Numbered from the stretch's first letter, positions 1 to 11,881 are shown. The stretch is 64,000 nt of DNA from Coptis chinensis (GCA_015680905.1 JADFTS010000058.1:186001-250000); one strand, 5' to 3'. Program-made: numbers and translations. Notes: generated by a model from the letters alone, not told the origin.

Positions 1-2
1 TG

Positions 3-586
3 GATAACGTATGGACACACTTTGATTCAATGAACACAAGATATCCCCTCACATCTGTTCCCTACAGGAATGCCACGAAAGTAGTGAGTTACTAAACTTG
101 AGTTGGTGTACTTGTATGTGAAACTGTTTTGTTGTCGATCTTAAGTTGTAGGTTTTGTTAGAGTATTTCTGACTGATGATATTTGTCATATCTTCTATCA
201 AATTGAAATGGCAACACAGATGGAACGTGTCTATACAATTTTAAATGAACACATTCTTTGTAAGACGAAAGCAAGAAACCCCTTTTAAAGGCTACGTTGT
301 TGGAAATTGGAAAGTGCCTTCAACAACGACCAGATTCGTAAGTACTTCTAGCCTAGTTCTTTTGTGATAAAGTTTGTGGAACATTGGAAATGTGACGAGA
401 GATTTTTAGTACTTCTTTTGTTTGAGCTTTAGGGTGGACTGTGGACTATTTGTGTGCAAATTCATGGATTGGAAAGCATGTTCCATTGATCACTTCCAAA
501 AATTACACCAAAACTCGATGACTAATTTTAGGGGGGAGTTAGTGTACAAATTACTAACCAATGAACCATACTGCTGGAAAGCATAA
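3..586 (+). pseudogene. C-terminal part of a Ulp1-like (C48) cysteine protease
   Basis: Three exon-like blocks, about 3-83, 220-337 and 433-586, are separated by introns with plausible ends (GTGAGT donor at 84, GTAAGT donor at 338, AG at 431-432). Block 1 reads VWTHFDSMN; the Asp of FDS (24-26) fits the second member of the C48 His-Asp-Cys triad. The end of block 2 runs into block 3 as CLQQRPDSVDCGLFVCKF, with the oxyanion-hole Gln and the catalytic Cys (440-442), then MDW and a short tail to the TAA at 584. C48 enzymes cleave SUMO-type conjugates; plant genomes hold many transposon-linked relatives with no known substrate. The His region lies before the window. The first half of block 2 is open in another frame (TAA at 285), so I infer a frameshift or a wrong exon edge and treat this as a decayed copy. 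Confidence 0.6.
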
Positions 587-658
587 TAGAAGCAACACCC
601 CCAAAAAGCAAACGAATGTTGATAAGATTAACTGGGGGCTTACAACTGAGGATGCATT

Positions 659-720
659 GGATTTGACTGTGGATGCTATGGATTTGATTATGGATGCTAT
701 GGATTTGACTGTGATGACGT
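659..720 (+). repeat. 21-bp tandem repeat, three copies
   Basis: The unit ggatttgactgtggatgctat occurs at 659 and, with small changes, at 680 and 701. It lies just downstream of the C48 fragment. From 720 to about 1000 I see only AT-rich sequence. Confidence 0.7.
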
Positions 721-999
721 TGGAATGAAGTATCCGAATTTCATTAGCACTTAGGGCTCGAGTTGGTCTTGTTTTAGTTATGTTAGCTAAGTATCGTAGT
801 TGTATTTGCATGAGCTACTTGTTTGAAGAATAGACTAATTGTATTAGCTTATGAACTCTTTTATGAAATCAAAAACTTGGCTTGTTTCCTTTTCCTTTTT
901 AAATGGTGTCTGTTCTGTTAAACTGGCTTCATTTTAGTTTTGGAATGAAGATATGATGGTAGAAAGCAGTTCAGACAATATCACCTTTTATGTGCTTTA

Positions 1000-1530
1000 C
1001 TTTTTAATATGACACTTTATGTGACATACTTACATGTGTTTACTACTATGAAAGTCAGTTATGAATATAACACTAATTGTGATATAATTTTGAATATGAT
1101 ACTCTATGTGACATATTCAGGTATGTTCAGTACTATGAAATCAGTTTTTAATATCATATTTATTGTGATATAATTTTTAATATGATACTCCATGTGACAT
1201 ATTAAGGTGTGTTAAGTACTATGAAATCAGTTCGGAATATCACACTTATTGTGATATAATTTTCATTATGATACTCTATGTAACATATTCAGGCGTGGAA
1301 ATCAGTTCTAAATATGACACTTTATATGGTATAATTTGTAATATGATACTCTATGTGACATATTCAATCGTGTTCAGTACTATGAAATCAGTTCTGAATA
1401 TGATATTTTATGTAGTATAGTTTTCAATATGATACTCTATGTAACTTATTAAGGCTTGTTCAGTACTATGAAATCATTTCTGCATATGACCCTTTATGTG
1501 GTATAATTGTCAATTTGACAGTCTGTGAAC
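1000..1530 (+). repeat. 86-bp minisatellite array, block 1
   Basis: About six imperfect units share gatactctatgtgacatat followed by gtgttcagtactatgaaatc. The anchor gatactc falls at 1098, 1184, 1270, 1345 and 1431, giving periods of 86, 86, 75 and 86. Each unit seems to be built from two related halves of about 43 bp. The same family returns at 2975-3336, and a relative with the core gatactc...acatat lies at 47040-47460. Confidence 0.85.
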
Positions 1531-2053
1531 ATCCCAACCAACAAACCATGAATAGATCAGACTATAAAATCATACACAAGTTATGAATATGAAAGTTAAT
1601 ATAAGTAGATAAATAATAGCATTGTATACCATCATAACCAAAACAGACCACCACAAGTCAACTTACATTTCGAATCTGTTACAATATGCAAGTTTCCAAA
1701 AGAACAACACTATTACAAGATTCACAAAAACCGAAGGTCTTCGAGTTCCAACGTCAATTTGGTTGAGGCAATGCCAAATAGAACAACACTACGATAGAGA
1801 TTAGAGCAAAGGCTAATTAAAAGATGGACAAAAAACTTAGGTCTTCGAGTTTCAACGTCTCCAAACTATCGAAATCCCTAATTAGAGACAAAGTGTAAAT
1901 TTTTGGCATGGAAATCCCCAATCAGAGACAAAGTGTAGTGTATTTTCGTAACCTAAGAAAACACAAAAGTCAAATTTAGTTCGAAAACATGAAACGTGGA
2001 CTGTGAGATATTCTCAAATGATCACAAAAATACTTTTAAGTTACAAAACTCAC
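1531..2053. other. Non-coding stretch with short duplications
   Basis: Two short duplications are visible: ggtcttcgagt(t)tcaacgtc near 1737 and 1840, and gaaatccc(t/c)aat(t/c)agagacaaagtgta near 1870 and 1911. On the minus strand this lies downstream of the Ulp1-like exons and should hold the Cys-containing exon. I found no DCG-type block in frame there. Confidence 0.4.
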
Positions 2054-2963
2054 CATAGACTTCATCGAATCCGTCCCTCCACAAATGTAGGATGCGCTAC
2101 CCGCAAGAGAGTCCAATATCACAATTTTGCAAGCACTAGGATCAAAGACATATAGCCACCAGTGATTATTGTTGACGACGGGCACAAACCACTACACAAC
2201 CACAATCAATAGTAGTTCAAGGTGGAACTCTCTACCAAAGTTGGGAACTGTCTTATCAAACCATGAGTCATAATAGAATCATCTTACCCTTCGATATTCG
2301 CTAATATCATTGTCCAATTTAATTGCACGAGCCGTGGAAGTTAGCTGCATCTCATTTTTGGTTTTAACCTACAAAAAACAACATTGGGTACTCAAAAGGT
2401 ACATCATCATGTTAGCCTTTTATTATAGAATAAAACCATTTTCACTTCATACCTTACTCACACCCATTAGCATTGGGTAGTAATAGTACCTATTGTAGTT
2501 CGTAGGCTTGCTGTTTTCCTCCGCGTTCAGGTACGCACACCAAGCAAAGACCAACTACACCAAATATAACAAGTAGCAAGGTAATTAAATTATTTTGTAA
2601 TCCTAAAATCATTAGTAGTTTCTAATTAAAAAATAGTGCAACAAAATGCAATCGTAACATACGAAGCTAGTTACTCTGCCATTCCCAAGTAAACACTTAA
2701 ATATGGATCTATTCTCCGACCATCTGTTGAAGTCCACGATGAAGTCCCTACACCAAAGAAAAGGAATTCAGTATGGTTTGGATGAAGTTCTACTGAAATT
2801 AACCATGTACATAAGCCAACACCATTTACCCTGCTTTTCCATAAGGTGAGTATATTGAGCGGAATACAGCTGCTTCCTCCACTGTTAGCAGTATGTGAGG
2901 TTGTACCCAGTCTGCCTTCACATCTTTAAATGGATAATCTTCAACCTTGTTGTCCGATTCAAT
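2054..2963 (-). pseudogene. Ulp1-like (C48) protease exons carrying the catalytic His
   Basis: Five minus-strand exons can be read without a stop and with matching phases: 2830-2963, 2663-2747, 2462-2554, 2288-2368 and 2054-2191, each with GT and AG borders. They encode plant Ulp1-like landmarks: a WVQPHILLTVEEAAVF segment, WCAYLNAEEN, and in the last exon WFVPVVNNNHWWLYVF, with the catalytic His at 2162-2164, followed by IVILDS with the Asp at 2111-2113. The Cys exon is not found downstream, where repeats begin, so the enzyme looks truncated. Upstream, the reading stops at a minisatellite and then at the 5' LTR of element I. The missing N-terminal part may be the gene at 16567-20494. No transcript evidence is available from sequence alone. 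Confidence 0.65.
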
Positions 2964-2974
2964 CTAGAAAGCGA

Positions 2975-3336
2975 ATAAATTACTATGTGACATATTGAGG
3001 TGTGTTCATAAATATGAAAGCAGTTCTAAATATGACACTTTACGTGCTCTAATTGTAAATATGATACTCTATGTGACATATTAAGGTGTGTTCATAAATA
3101 TGAAAGCAGTTCGGAATATGAAACTTTACGTGCTCTAATTGGAAATATGATACTCTATGTGATATACTGAGTTGTGTTCACGACTGTGAAATCAGTTCTG
3201 AATAGGACACTATATGTGATCTAATTTTTAATATGACAATTTATGTTACATATTGAGGTGTGTTCACTACTATGAAATCAGTCCTGTATATCCCACTTTA
3301 TGTGGTATATTTTGAAATATGATACTCTATGTAACA
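2975..3336 (+). repeat. 86-bp minisatellite array, block 2
   Basis: Four units of the family seen at 1000-1530, with anchors at 3063, 3149, 3235 and 3321 (period exactly 86). The array is cut at 3336 by the first base of the element I LTR, so the minisatellite was probably the insertion site. Confidence 0.85.
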
Positions 3337-4857
3337 TGATAAGAGCCCAAAACTGTAGTTTTAACCCTTTAACAGTCAGACTTTTAGACCAATTATGTGA
3401 GTAATAATTAAGAGTTAACACTGATTACGTGTTTTATGCATTTCAGGCTTCAAAGTCCATTATGTGCAGAAATGTGCCACTTTAGCGAGATAAAAGAGAA
3501 AAGGTCGGTTACTAAGGAGTTCCGTGATTAAAGGCCAAGTTTCGAGAAGACAAAGCCTTTCTAAAAGCCCGGTCAAAAGCTGAAAAGTCGACGCGGGCAG
3601 AAACCGCACACAAAGTCAGCAGAACTTCCGAAGAACATATCTTTGGGCTCAGACATCAGAATGGGGCCTACCTTATGTCAAAACGACCGGCTCGGAAAGA
3701 GCTTTCCAATGGTCTAAGCCTTGACCCAATCAGAAGAGAAGAAGTGGACCGAAAGTCTGTTGAAGCCAACTGCAACTGAAGAGGCCTTTTTGGACTGAAA
3801 GATTTGGGTTTTGGGCCTGATTCTCTGGCCCAAAACATGGCTCCAAGCCCATGCACGATTTTTGGATCTGAATGTATAAAAACAAAAGCTTAGCTCTTTG
3901 TTAATGGTAGATAGTTAGACCTAGAAATAGATTAGATTAGTAGCCTCCATTAATGAATTCTAGATCTAGTTTTTCATGTAGATTAATTAAGTTTAGTTCC
4001 ATTTCAATTATTGTATTAGATTAAACCTTGGAATCTTGTTCTTCATTTTGATTAGGTCAATAAAGTAGTATTTCTATCAACTTCAATTTTTGTCATTTCC
4101 ATTTCTAGATCCAATTTCAATTCCTGTCCTTATTGCATTTTAGTCATTAAATTAGATTTCATTATTGTTTAATTAAGTAAATTTCAATTCTTTATATCAT
4201 GTTTAGTTTAAATTTAATCGGAAATGATTGCGTAATGATTCTCGGCTAAACCTCCATTAGAGGGGGTTGAGAAGCCTTGATGAAAGCTTGATTCCTGATT
4301 AACGTAGATTCGTCGTAATTTCCTTTCCACTCTAGAAACGCGTTTAGTTCACCATGAGAATGGGTTTAATCGTTCACATGCTAGTTATTAATTGGTAGAA
4401 ATGCCATGTGTAATTAGGGATTAGGAAGAACCAATTGTTTTCTTGGCGATTCAATTCGGATTACTTGACGATTTGTAGTTAATAGGATTAAGTCGAAGTT
4501 AAGGTGGAATCAATTCCTTCTAACTCCTTATCATCGAATCAACGTAGCATTCCCTTAGTTATTCCCATCGTCGACTAGTTGCATTTCGTGGGTAGTTGCA
4601 TCGTAGTCTAGTTGCCTTTTTCGTAAATCTCTCATTAGACTTTAAGTTTAGATTACTTACACGTGAGAACACAGCATGCGGAAGGACTAGGAGTGGAACG
4701 AATCACTCTACTCCACTATATCTCATAGAGTTGAGAGTAGAATCTTTGATAAATATAGGCATCATAATTTAGTTTAGTTTTACTTGCGTTTGTAAGTTTC
4801 ATCGCTTCATTTTCGTAGGTAAAACTATTCATTTTATGTTCATTTTTCCACTTACCA
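3337..4857 (+). repeat. 5' LTR of element I
   Basis: It starts TGATAAGAGCCCAAAACTG and ends CTTACCA, two bases before the primer site. The paired LTR at 14713-16215 and the solo LTR at 21796-22839 confirm the borders; intact family ends are TGATAA...TTATCA. A TATA-box candidate, tataaaaa, lies at 3875-3882. Confidence 0.85.
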
Positions 4858-4859
4858 AA

Positions 4860-4872
4860 TGGCGCCGCTGCC
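4860..4872 (+). promoter_or_regulatory. Primer binding site, tRNA-Asp type
   Basis: TGGCGCCGCTGCC follows the LTR after two A residues. Plant Ty3 elements of the Athila/Tat group use a site of this form, complementary to the tRNA-Asp 3' end. Confidence 0.8.
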
Positions 4873-5238
4873 ATCTTAGTTTCACTTTCGTATTGTTTTC
4901 GTAGTGTTAATACTGTTCTTAAAGTCCCATTTCACCCACCCACCCTTGTTTGATTCATACTGTGGTTGTCCATTTCTGAGTTGAAAAATTCGGGTCGAAA
5001 TTACATCGATGGCGTGCCTTCCTTGAGCCGACCGCCCTAACTCATCATGGACTGGCGACCAGCCCCCATGAGGACCGACCCTCTTAAACTCCGGAATTTA
5101 AGATACACCTGATGATCGATCGCCCTACGCGAAAGCGAGCGACTCATGCCCTTAGCAATTTTTTTTGAATTTCGGCGTTTTGATTCGAACTTTGATCTTT
5201 CATATATTTTTAGTGTTCTAACCTGTTATATACCTAAT

Positions 5239-7810
5239 GAACAAGCGTAAACAAGACGCTATTCATAAAGCGAAACAAGGACGCCAATCAGGTATTCCTT
5301 TTTCCACACCTCGTGATCTCTCCGTTAGAGGGTTATACTAGTATATCGAATTGTTTGGAGTGTTGGCGTGTTTAGCTAAGTTGGTCTTAGCCTTGTATGA
5401 GGTTAAGGTCCGGCGAACAAAACACCAAGCGTAAATACACAAACGGCATCAACAATCAAGTCTATCTAGTATACCACCCACTACACCTCTAACTACTATT
5501 TCACACACACCACCGATATAATGGCGGAAGAAAGAGAGACTCCTCTCTCGACTTCTACAAAGCCTTGAGCGATAGCCCCAAATCTTGCATCGTTCTAGCA
5601 GACCCGATTGGGGATTTTTGAATCCCTCCAAATATTTTTAATTTGTTTACCGTTTTTCATGGATTAGACCATGAAAACCTTATCAAAGACACGCGTAGGA
5701 TTGAACAAGTCCTAACAACATTCCACCATCCTACGGTTAGTGCGGAACAAATTAAATTAAGGGTATTCCCTTTCACCTTAGCCGATAAAGGCGTCTTGGT
5801 TAAGCGCCCAAGCCTAATTACGTGGACTCGTGGGCTAAACTTGTTCAAATTTGTTTATGGAACATTTTTACCCACCCCTAAAGACGGATGAGATGCTTTC
5901 CAAGATCCATTTCTTTCGACAAAATCCTCATGAATCATTTTTGAGAGGCTTGGAATCGTTTCACCCGATCTCCTTATAGAGTGTCCACATCATAACTTAG
6001 AGAAAGACACGTTAGTTAGCGTGCCTTTTCAAAGGATTTCTACACCACCATAAAGAAGTCCTTGACATAATGAATGGGGGTAGTTTCTTAAGCAAAAAGG
6101 AGCCGGAGGCTTATAAATTTTTAGAGGACCAAACTAAGCGAAATAACAACTGGGGGTAGTGGACGATTACTCCCGCTCCGCTAGTTCTTCTTCAACGATT
6201 AAGGCTACCCGGTATGTTTGAGGTTAAATCGGATCCCGAGCTTAAAACTCTAATTGAATCCCTCACAAAAAGGTAGAGGCCATTTCGTACAACAAAAGCC
6301 AATCCCCGTCATGAATGTAAATTCAAATCCATGTAGTTTTCATTTGGAGCCACGAAAGCATCCCAGGCTCCCATCGTCCCTATAGCCTATGAACAGGCTT
6401 GTTCCATTAATAGTGAACCTAACGCCCCTTGGAGACAAAATCCCAACTTCGGTTGGAGAAATAACCAAAACGTCACACCTCAAGGGTACAATAACCAATA
6501 TGTTAGGCCTACGCACAGCTTTAACCAAGCCCCACTATGACAAGGTCAAGCACAAGGTCAAAGTAGTTATAATAATTATAATACTAGTAGAGGTATGGTT
6601 CCGGTAAATAATAACTACCAAAATCCACCCATAAATAATTCACGTGAAATAGTTCCAGTCACACCACCCGTGACTACTACACCCACACAACCGGATCGTC
6701 TTGACACCTTCATACAAGTGAGCCAAAAACTTTTCCAAACCATGGCTCAATCTAACCAACAGCTTCTACAATCCGTTAATAATTTAACCAAACAGCTGGC
6801 TCAAGATAAAGCCCAACCCAAAGGCGTGTTTCCAGGTCACGAAATACCTAATCCTAAAACAACAAATACAGCCTTTGAGGTAACCAATAATACTAGTAAC
6901 GAGTATGAAAATATAGGTGAGCTAAAGGCCATCACCACTCTCCGTACTGGCAGAGAGGTTGATAACAAAGTAACTATGCCTATAGTTACCCCACCAGTAG
7001 CCCCTACACCTGCTATATTACTAGATACCGAAATAGAAACTGAAGAGCCTACCACTGTAGAGGTACCAGTTATAACACAACCTAAGAAACAGGAAGCCAC
7101 GGTTAAACACCCAGGTAATACCATTGCTAAATATAGACAGAAACCACCGTTTCCACAAAAATTAGCCATGTTAACTAGGGATACAAATTACGAGGAGATT
7201 AGGGATGTTTTTAAGAATCTAACTATAAACCTTCCCTTCCTCGAACCTATAAAAAAGCTACCACACCATGCTAAGTTTCTTAAGGAATTATGTACTACTA
7301 GGCGTAAGACCAATATACCAAAAGCTTTTTTAACGGAACAATTCCCAACTCTATCGAACATAATGGAATTGTTAAGTACAAGGACCACGGGTCGATCCCT
7401 TCAGACAATGCACCTTAGGAGATTCCTATCTGACGATTTAGCGTTATTAGACTTGGGGGCTAGTGTCAACTTACTCCCATTTTATTTGTATAGACAAATA
7501 GGTCTAGGCGAGATGCAACCCACCGGAATGGCGTTGCAATTAGCTAATCGGTCTATTAAGTATCCTAAGGGTGTCGCCGAAAATGTTACGGTAAAAATTC
7601 AAGATTTTTACTATCCGCTGATTTTGTCATCCTCGACCACGGAAGTCGATTAACCACTGTCCCGATCATCTTAGGGCGTCCTTTTCTGGCAACTGCCAAT
7701 GCGCTCATAAATTGCCGTGATGGTTCAATGTCCATGTCTTTTGGCCATCTTGCTGTTGAAGTCAATGTTTTTAAAACAAAGACATAGTTACCCGATTCGT
7801 CAATAGATGG
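5239..7810 (+). pseudogene. Decayed gag-protease of element I
   Basis: A start at 5239 (MNKRKQDAIHK) runs only to a TAG near 5340. Gag core motifs then appear in pieces: FHGLDHEN and LRVFPFTLADK (5643-5891), and an ECPHHN-like segment near 5990. A 352-codon open stretch at 6595-7653 holds the gag C-terminal region (LTKQLAQDK, TLRTGREVDNKV, LPHHAKFLKELC) and the aspartic protease motif LLDLGASVNLLP (about 7444-7480), typical of Athila/Tat-group proteases. A frameshift near 7620 moves the protease end into another frame, where LGRPFLATANALINC is readable. Gag would form the particle and protease would mature it; with this many stops neither is likely to be made whole. Confidence 0.8.
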
Positions 7811-7820
7811 AGAGGTTAGC

Positions 7821-8594
7821 ATGATCGAGAGCGTTGCTCGAGATTATTTTAACAACACGTTCCTTGATAATCATATGCCCAAATTTCTTTTCTTTGGAAG
7901 TTCAGACTCCAACATTTTCATCCCTACACTAGTTGATACACTTATTACGAATGAGGATGACATAGATGACTTTCTCAAAGATATAGAGGACTATCATAGT
8001 AACGTGGATATGACCAATCTAGATGACGAATTGGATGGTTTTCTTCGAGCAGGTGATGAATCACCCTATCAAGAACTACTTTGCACAACATCCACCTCGA
8101 TTCACCTCCTTCCACCCTTTCAAAGGAATCTCGAGTTTGCACTCGATCCTGTTGTTTCTTCTGTGCTTCATAATTTTTTAAATTCACCTAGTAAACAAAT
8201 ACTTCAGAAGACAAAAACGTGTGACACCTTCATTTTCAGACTTGAGACAGTCCCTACCTACACTATGAATGAGTTTTGTGCTAAACCCACATCCTCATTT
8301 TTTCCATGCTTTCCCTCTACAACTTATCCATATCCACCATATTCTTCACAACCATTCACTTTTCCACACTTATTTACTAGAACACCCACTCATTCAAAAA
8401 TGAAAAATAAGGTGCATGATAGGTTACATAATAGGGTTATCCGACTTCGCTTTCATTTCACTAGGTTGAGTCATAGGAAATCTTGGTGCTTGATTGTGTT
8501 TAAATATATTTTCTGTGATATTTATTTATGGAATGATCCACAATTATTTTGGTTGTTGATATATGATAAACTGCATATTCATACATACGTCTAG
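7821..8594 (+). CDS. 257-codon ORF after protease, element I
   Basis: The ORF starts MIESVARDYFNN and ends with an aromatic, hydrophobic tail (about residues 225-250). Residues 40-80 are acidic (DDIDDFLKDIEDYH). It lies in the slot that normally holds reverse transcriptase, but no RT motif is present. The start may simply be the protease C-terminal linker continuing after the frameshift near 7620. Residues 150-200 are rich in Pro, Phe and Ser. I do not recognise a family and doubt that it is a working protein. Confidence 0.35.
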   Translation: MIESVARDYFNNTFLDNHMPKFLFFGSSDSNIFIPTLVDTLITNEDDIDDFLKDIEDYHSNVDMTNLDDELDGFLRAGDESPYQELLCTTSTSIHLLPPFQRNLEFALDPVVSSVLHNFLNSPSKQILQKTKTCDTFIFRLETVPTYTMNEFCAKPTSSFFPCFPSTTYPYPPYSSQPFTFPHLFTRTPTHSKMKNKVHDRLHNRVIRLRFHFTRLSHRKSWCLIVFKYIFCDIYLWNDPQLFWLLIYDKLHIHTYV

Positions 8595-8597
8595 ATA

Positions 8598-8938
8598 AAG
8601 TCTCGAGTATCTGACTATAAACGACTCAACTTTTGTGGTTGGTGCATTTCCTTTCATTTCCATATATTGGTGAGTGCACCATTAAGGTAACCGGGCCCTC
8701 CCTATGGAGTGTGTGGCTGTAAGTACCGGATCCTAAGTCCACGTTTAAACATAATTCACGTTTTCCACTCTTGCATGTTTTCTCGGATTTTTTTTAGTCA
8801 TGTTTCTCTATGGGATGAATTATATCTTTATTGTTTATTGTTTTTACTTTTAAAATTAATATATATATATATATATATATATATTAAAGAATAAGCATAG
8901 TAATCTAGGAAGTCTCGGGAATCTGACTTTAAAAGACC
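8598..8938 (+). repeat. Two copies of a GTCT...ATCTGACT...AGAC motif
   Basis: Copy 1 at 8598-8627 and copy 2 at 8911-8938 share gtctcg(a/g)g(t/a)atctgact(a/t)taaa followed by a GAC. The outer bases can pair (AGTC with GACT; GTCT with AGAC). Element II has the same motif at 29904-29932, also after its gag-protease. A (TA)n run lies at 8859-8885. Confidence 0.6.
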
Positions 8939-8948
8939 CACTGCTAAA

Positions 8949-8998
8949 AACAAATTTTCTAAGCTTCGTTGTAAAAATTTGTTTGGGGGTGGGGTGTT
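8949..8998 (+). promoter_or_regulatory. Inverted repeat followed by polypurine-like G tract
   Basis: AACAAATTTT (8949-8958) is the exact reverse complement of AAAATTTGTT (8974-8983). It is followed directly by tgggggtgggg, which resembles the tract that primes plus-strand synthesis at the 3' LTR, but this one is internal. About 650 bp without a gene follow. Confidence 0.5.
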
Positions 8999-9663
8999 CG
9001 TGTTTTCGTACTAAATATTTATGTCCCATTAGAGTTTCTTAGGCTGTTTTATTGTATTACGATTCGGGTTGACATAATCCATGAATTTAGAGTTCAATTG
9101 TTCGCATAACGTACGTCATGCACGCACTTCGAGGCATTTTCCACTATCTTATATGTCATCCACGGTCGGAATAGAGTGTTTTATGGATCATTGGATTGGA
9201 AATTCTCTCCTGATCATTTCCATATCTCATTCGCAAAAATCGGACCGGTAACGAAGCGGCAATTTTGATTTGAAGTTTAGCAAAAAATCGAAAAAAATCA
9301 CAAATTTCGATTTTGGGCTTGGGCCCAACCCGCGCCCACCGACAGCGCGACCGCGCCCTTACCTTCACCTTCCCTTCATCGTTTTTTTTACACACCGCCA
9401 TTAAAAAGCTTCAAACCCTAAACAAAAATAAAATTAAAAAGAAAAACAATTAACGCACGCCCACAATCCAACTCTAACTCCAAATCTTCTCTTAAACCAT
9501 ACCCACACCACCTCCACCAATTCAAACCACCTAAAACCACCGAAAAATTAAAAATTCAAAGCTGCCGCGCCACCACACCACCACCACCATCGTTTTTGAT
9601 CAGTGAGTCGTTCCTCATTACTCCTACACCTTCTACAAACACCAAATCATATTCAAACTTCCA

Positions 9664-10830
9664 ATGGCTCAACAACGCCGAATTTTGCCGGAGCAAGCTT
9701 TTACCGCCGACCACTTTGCGCCGTTTTATGGTGACGAGATGATCAGTCGAGACTGGAGTAGCTTGTGGTACTCGACTGAAGCCTATTACCACGAGGACTT
9801 AGTCCAACGGTTCTACGATACGAGGGAGTTGGAAGGGACGAGGATTTTTGTAGTTGTGGCGAAGAGGCGGAAGGAAGTGACGACTGGGTTGTTTGTGAGA
9901 TTCTAGGCATTCGCCTAGAATCCATCCGATGTCACTCTGCAGGAGTCCCAACATAATGGGGTAGAGCCATTGATGCGAGGCAGTTATTGGGAGGCGACTA
10001 CAATGCGAGATCGCGTTGTGTTCGACTGACTTTCCTTTAGGACCAACCCGGTGGCTCATTGATGGATTGGTCGAACGCGATCGAGGGAAAGGGGAAGGTC
10101 GGCGACATCGGCCTGAACTGCCTCCACATCTTATGGATACTCGGGGAGCGGAAGTATGACTTCTGCATCTTAGAGTTTTTTCGAGCATGATTAGGGGAGT
10201 AGGGAGGTCTATTGCCCTCTCCCGTGTTGATAACAAAGATCATCTTTGAAGTTGAGAGCGGCTTCGGCGATCGGACATACATCACCCTCCACCGTAAACC
10301 CTCGTGATCTATAAGGAGTGTGTCCAACGGGTTTGGAGGTTGGCTGAGGATAGGGAAGAAGAAGAAGAGGTGGTGGAGAGGAGAATGCCGAGGGAGGTCG
10401 GGGAAATCGAGGAATGCCTCGGAGGATGAGGAGGATTTGGCGTGTTTTGACGCGGATGCCTTGGAGAGTCTTTGGGCGGATCTGAACGCATGGCTGTGAT
10501 CCATCGTGGCATCGCTCGCTTAACACTATCTGTGAAGACCTCCGGACTCGACAGCAACGATGCATCATAACTACGAGCTCCGTACCGAGAGAGGGCGAGA
10601 GGTGGGAATAGATGAGGGCCGAGCTAAGCTTCGGCGCCCGATTCGGGACGAGATCTTCGACCACGATTCCCACCTCACGGGGACTCTCCGCCGAGGATAC
10701 ACCCTCGAGACCACGAGCGCCCGTCGCCGAAAAGGCGAATGATCTTTGGTCCATCGAGAGCTCGGGGCGATCTCCGGACCATGTGCCCTCCGCTACCAGT
10801 TCCGGAGTAGCTAGGAATAGTATAGTTTGA
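9664..10830 (+). pseudogene. Accessory ORF of element I, broken
   Basis: It opens MAQQRRILPEQAFTADHF and reads 80 codons to a stop at 9904. Coding-like sequence continues in other frames: LGIRLESIRCH near 9905, LNCLHILWILGERKYDFC near 10110, KIIFEVESGFG near 10230, and a Ser/Pro/Arg-rich end closing with a TGA near 10828. Local GC content is clearly above the flanks, which fits former coding sequence. The order resembles the Athila ORF1 / 'putative plant transposon protein' class, but I could not confirm that. The minus-strand copy at 58245-64000 has an ORF at the same relative place (63321-63846). Long minus-strand reading frames over 9799-10754 are shadows of this region. Confidence 0.45.
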
Positions 10831-10979
10831 TGTTTTATGTTTTATTTATAGTTTCATTACTGTCATTTATTTTTATGTAAGTTTCTTTCCGTAAGTTGAA
10901 TTTTTTAGTGAAATGTACTCCGCATGAATTATTTTTAATATAATGAGTTATTTTCATTATGCGTGGTTGTTTAATAGTG

Positions 10980-11014
10980 ACCCCACCTTCCCAACTTATT
11001 TGGGGGTGGTTTTA
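10980..11014 (+). promoter_or_regulatory. Conserved internal tract, polypurine-like
   Basis: ccaccttcccaacttatt then tgggggtggt follows the accessory ORF. The same order is seen in the other family copy (minus strand near 63120-63150). CCACC can pair with the closing GGTGG. Confidence 0.45.
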
Positions 11015-11632
11015 TCTATTCCAGCATGATTTTTATATAACCCTCGTGTTATAATTTATTGCGGAGTCAAGGTGAAAATATGGCTGTTTAGGCATATATA
11101 TGAATAAGTATCATGGTAGGATGAAATCTAGATTAAATAGGTACATTCTATCATAAAATCAACCTAAAAGATACTGGGTTTGAATTAGAATCAAGGAAAT
11201 GAGTTGTTTCCGTTTTCGGGTTTGGAAATTTTAGGATTTTTGAAGCTGCCGTAATTAGTTTTGGGCAACTTCGATCCATTTTAGCAATTTTAAACCTATA
11301 TAAACTTGATACAATCTATCCTCACAACTCACACTACACCTAAACTCTATCACTCACCTTTCACTCCCCGCGATTCCCTCGTTTGGCTCATTTTTCGAGT
11401 TTCGCAACTCCGGCCTTTCGGCTCAGATATATTTTTCTGAGTTTTTGTCGAGGCCGGCGCCATACAAGCCGAAAGCGACCGCGCTAAACACTGGAAATTT
11501 CAATTTCTTCAGAGTGCGACCAGCCTCTATCGAGGAGCGCTTTTCAGCGCCCGACCTCCGTGGACGGGGAAATTTCGGTTTTTTAGCGTAGTATTCGGAT
11601 CATTCGCAGCTATTCCAAAGCGTAATTTTGAG

Positions 11633-11881
11633 ATGACATCTACAACATTGATACCGAACGATCTTTCGAAGATTTGTTCCAAAGCACTACTTATGGTGCT
11701 TGGTTTTGTGAAAACAATCACATCGTTTGGTAGGAGCGCTTATGGTAAGATCGATGCACTTTATTCTCCGACTTTAGCATCTTATTTTTACGATAACTGC
11801 ATTTTCTTTGAAAGACCAGATGGAGAACAAGTGTTCTCCATCAACATTGATAATGAACCAATGGAAATGGGTAAGTTGTAA
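11633..11881 (+). CDS. Small ORF of element I, 82 codons
   Basis: The start MTSTTLIPNDLSK and the later FERPDGEQVFSINID have counterparts in the minus-strand copy near 62200-62440 (MTSPIVIPK-like start, later DGEQEFSV), although that copy is broken. Retention in two diverged copies hints at past coding. I do not recognise the family. The 750 bp before it are AT-rich with a CG-rich patch at 11390-11560 and no clear gene. Confidence 0.4.
   Translation: MTSTTLIPNDLSKICSKALLMVLGFVKTITSFGRSAYGKIDALYSPTLASYFYDNCIFFERPDGEQVFSINIDNEPMEMGKL

Noticed and set aside
554-811. 85-codon minus-strand frame with a hydrophobic end
   Set aside because: It lies over the 3' end of the C48 fragment and the 21-bp repeat and has no domain.
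2160-2215. A second catalytic Cys motif (DCG) on the minus strand
   Set aside because: The gattgtgg string falls in the intron before the HWW exon and in no frame joins the neighbouring exons.
6837-7169. 110-codon hydrophobic minus-strand frame
   Set aside because: It is antisense to the gag-protease frame of element I, whose motifs are clear.
7821-8594. Reverse transcriptase in element I
   Set aside because: The ORF lies in the right place, but no RT motif (RQGDPLSP-type or xADD) is present.
10209-10754. 181-codon minus-strand frame inside element I
   Set aside because: It overlaps the plus-strand accessory ORF region, is low in complexity and has no counterpart in the other copy; it is a shadow in GC-richer DNA.
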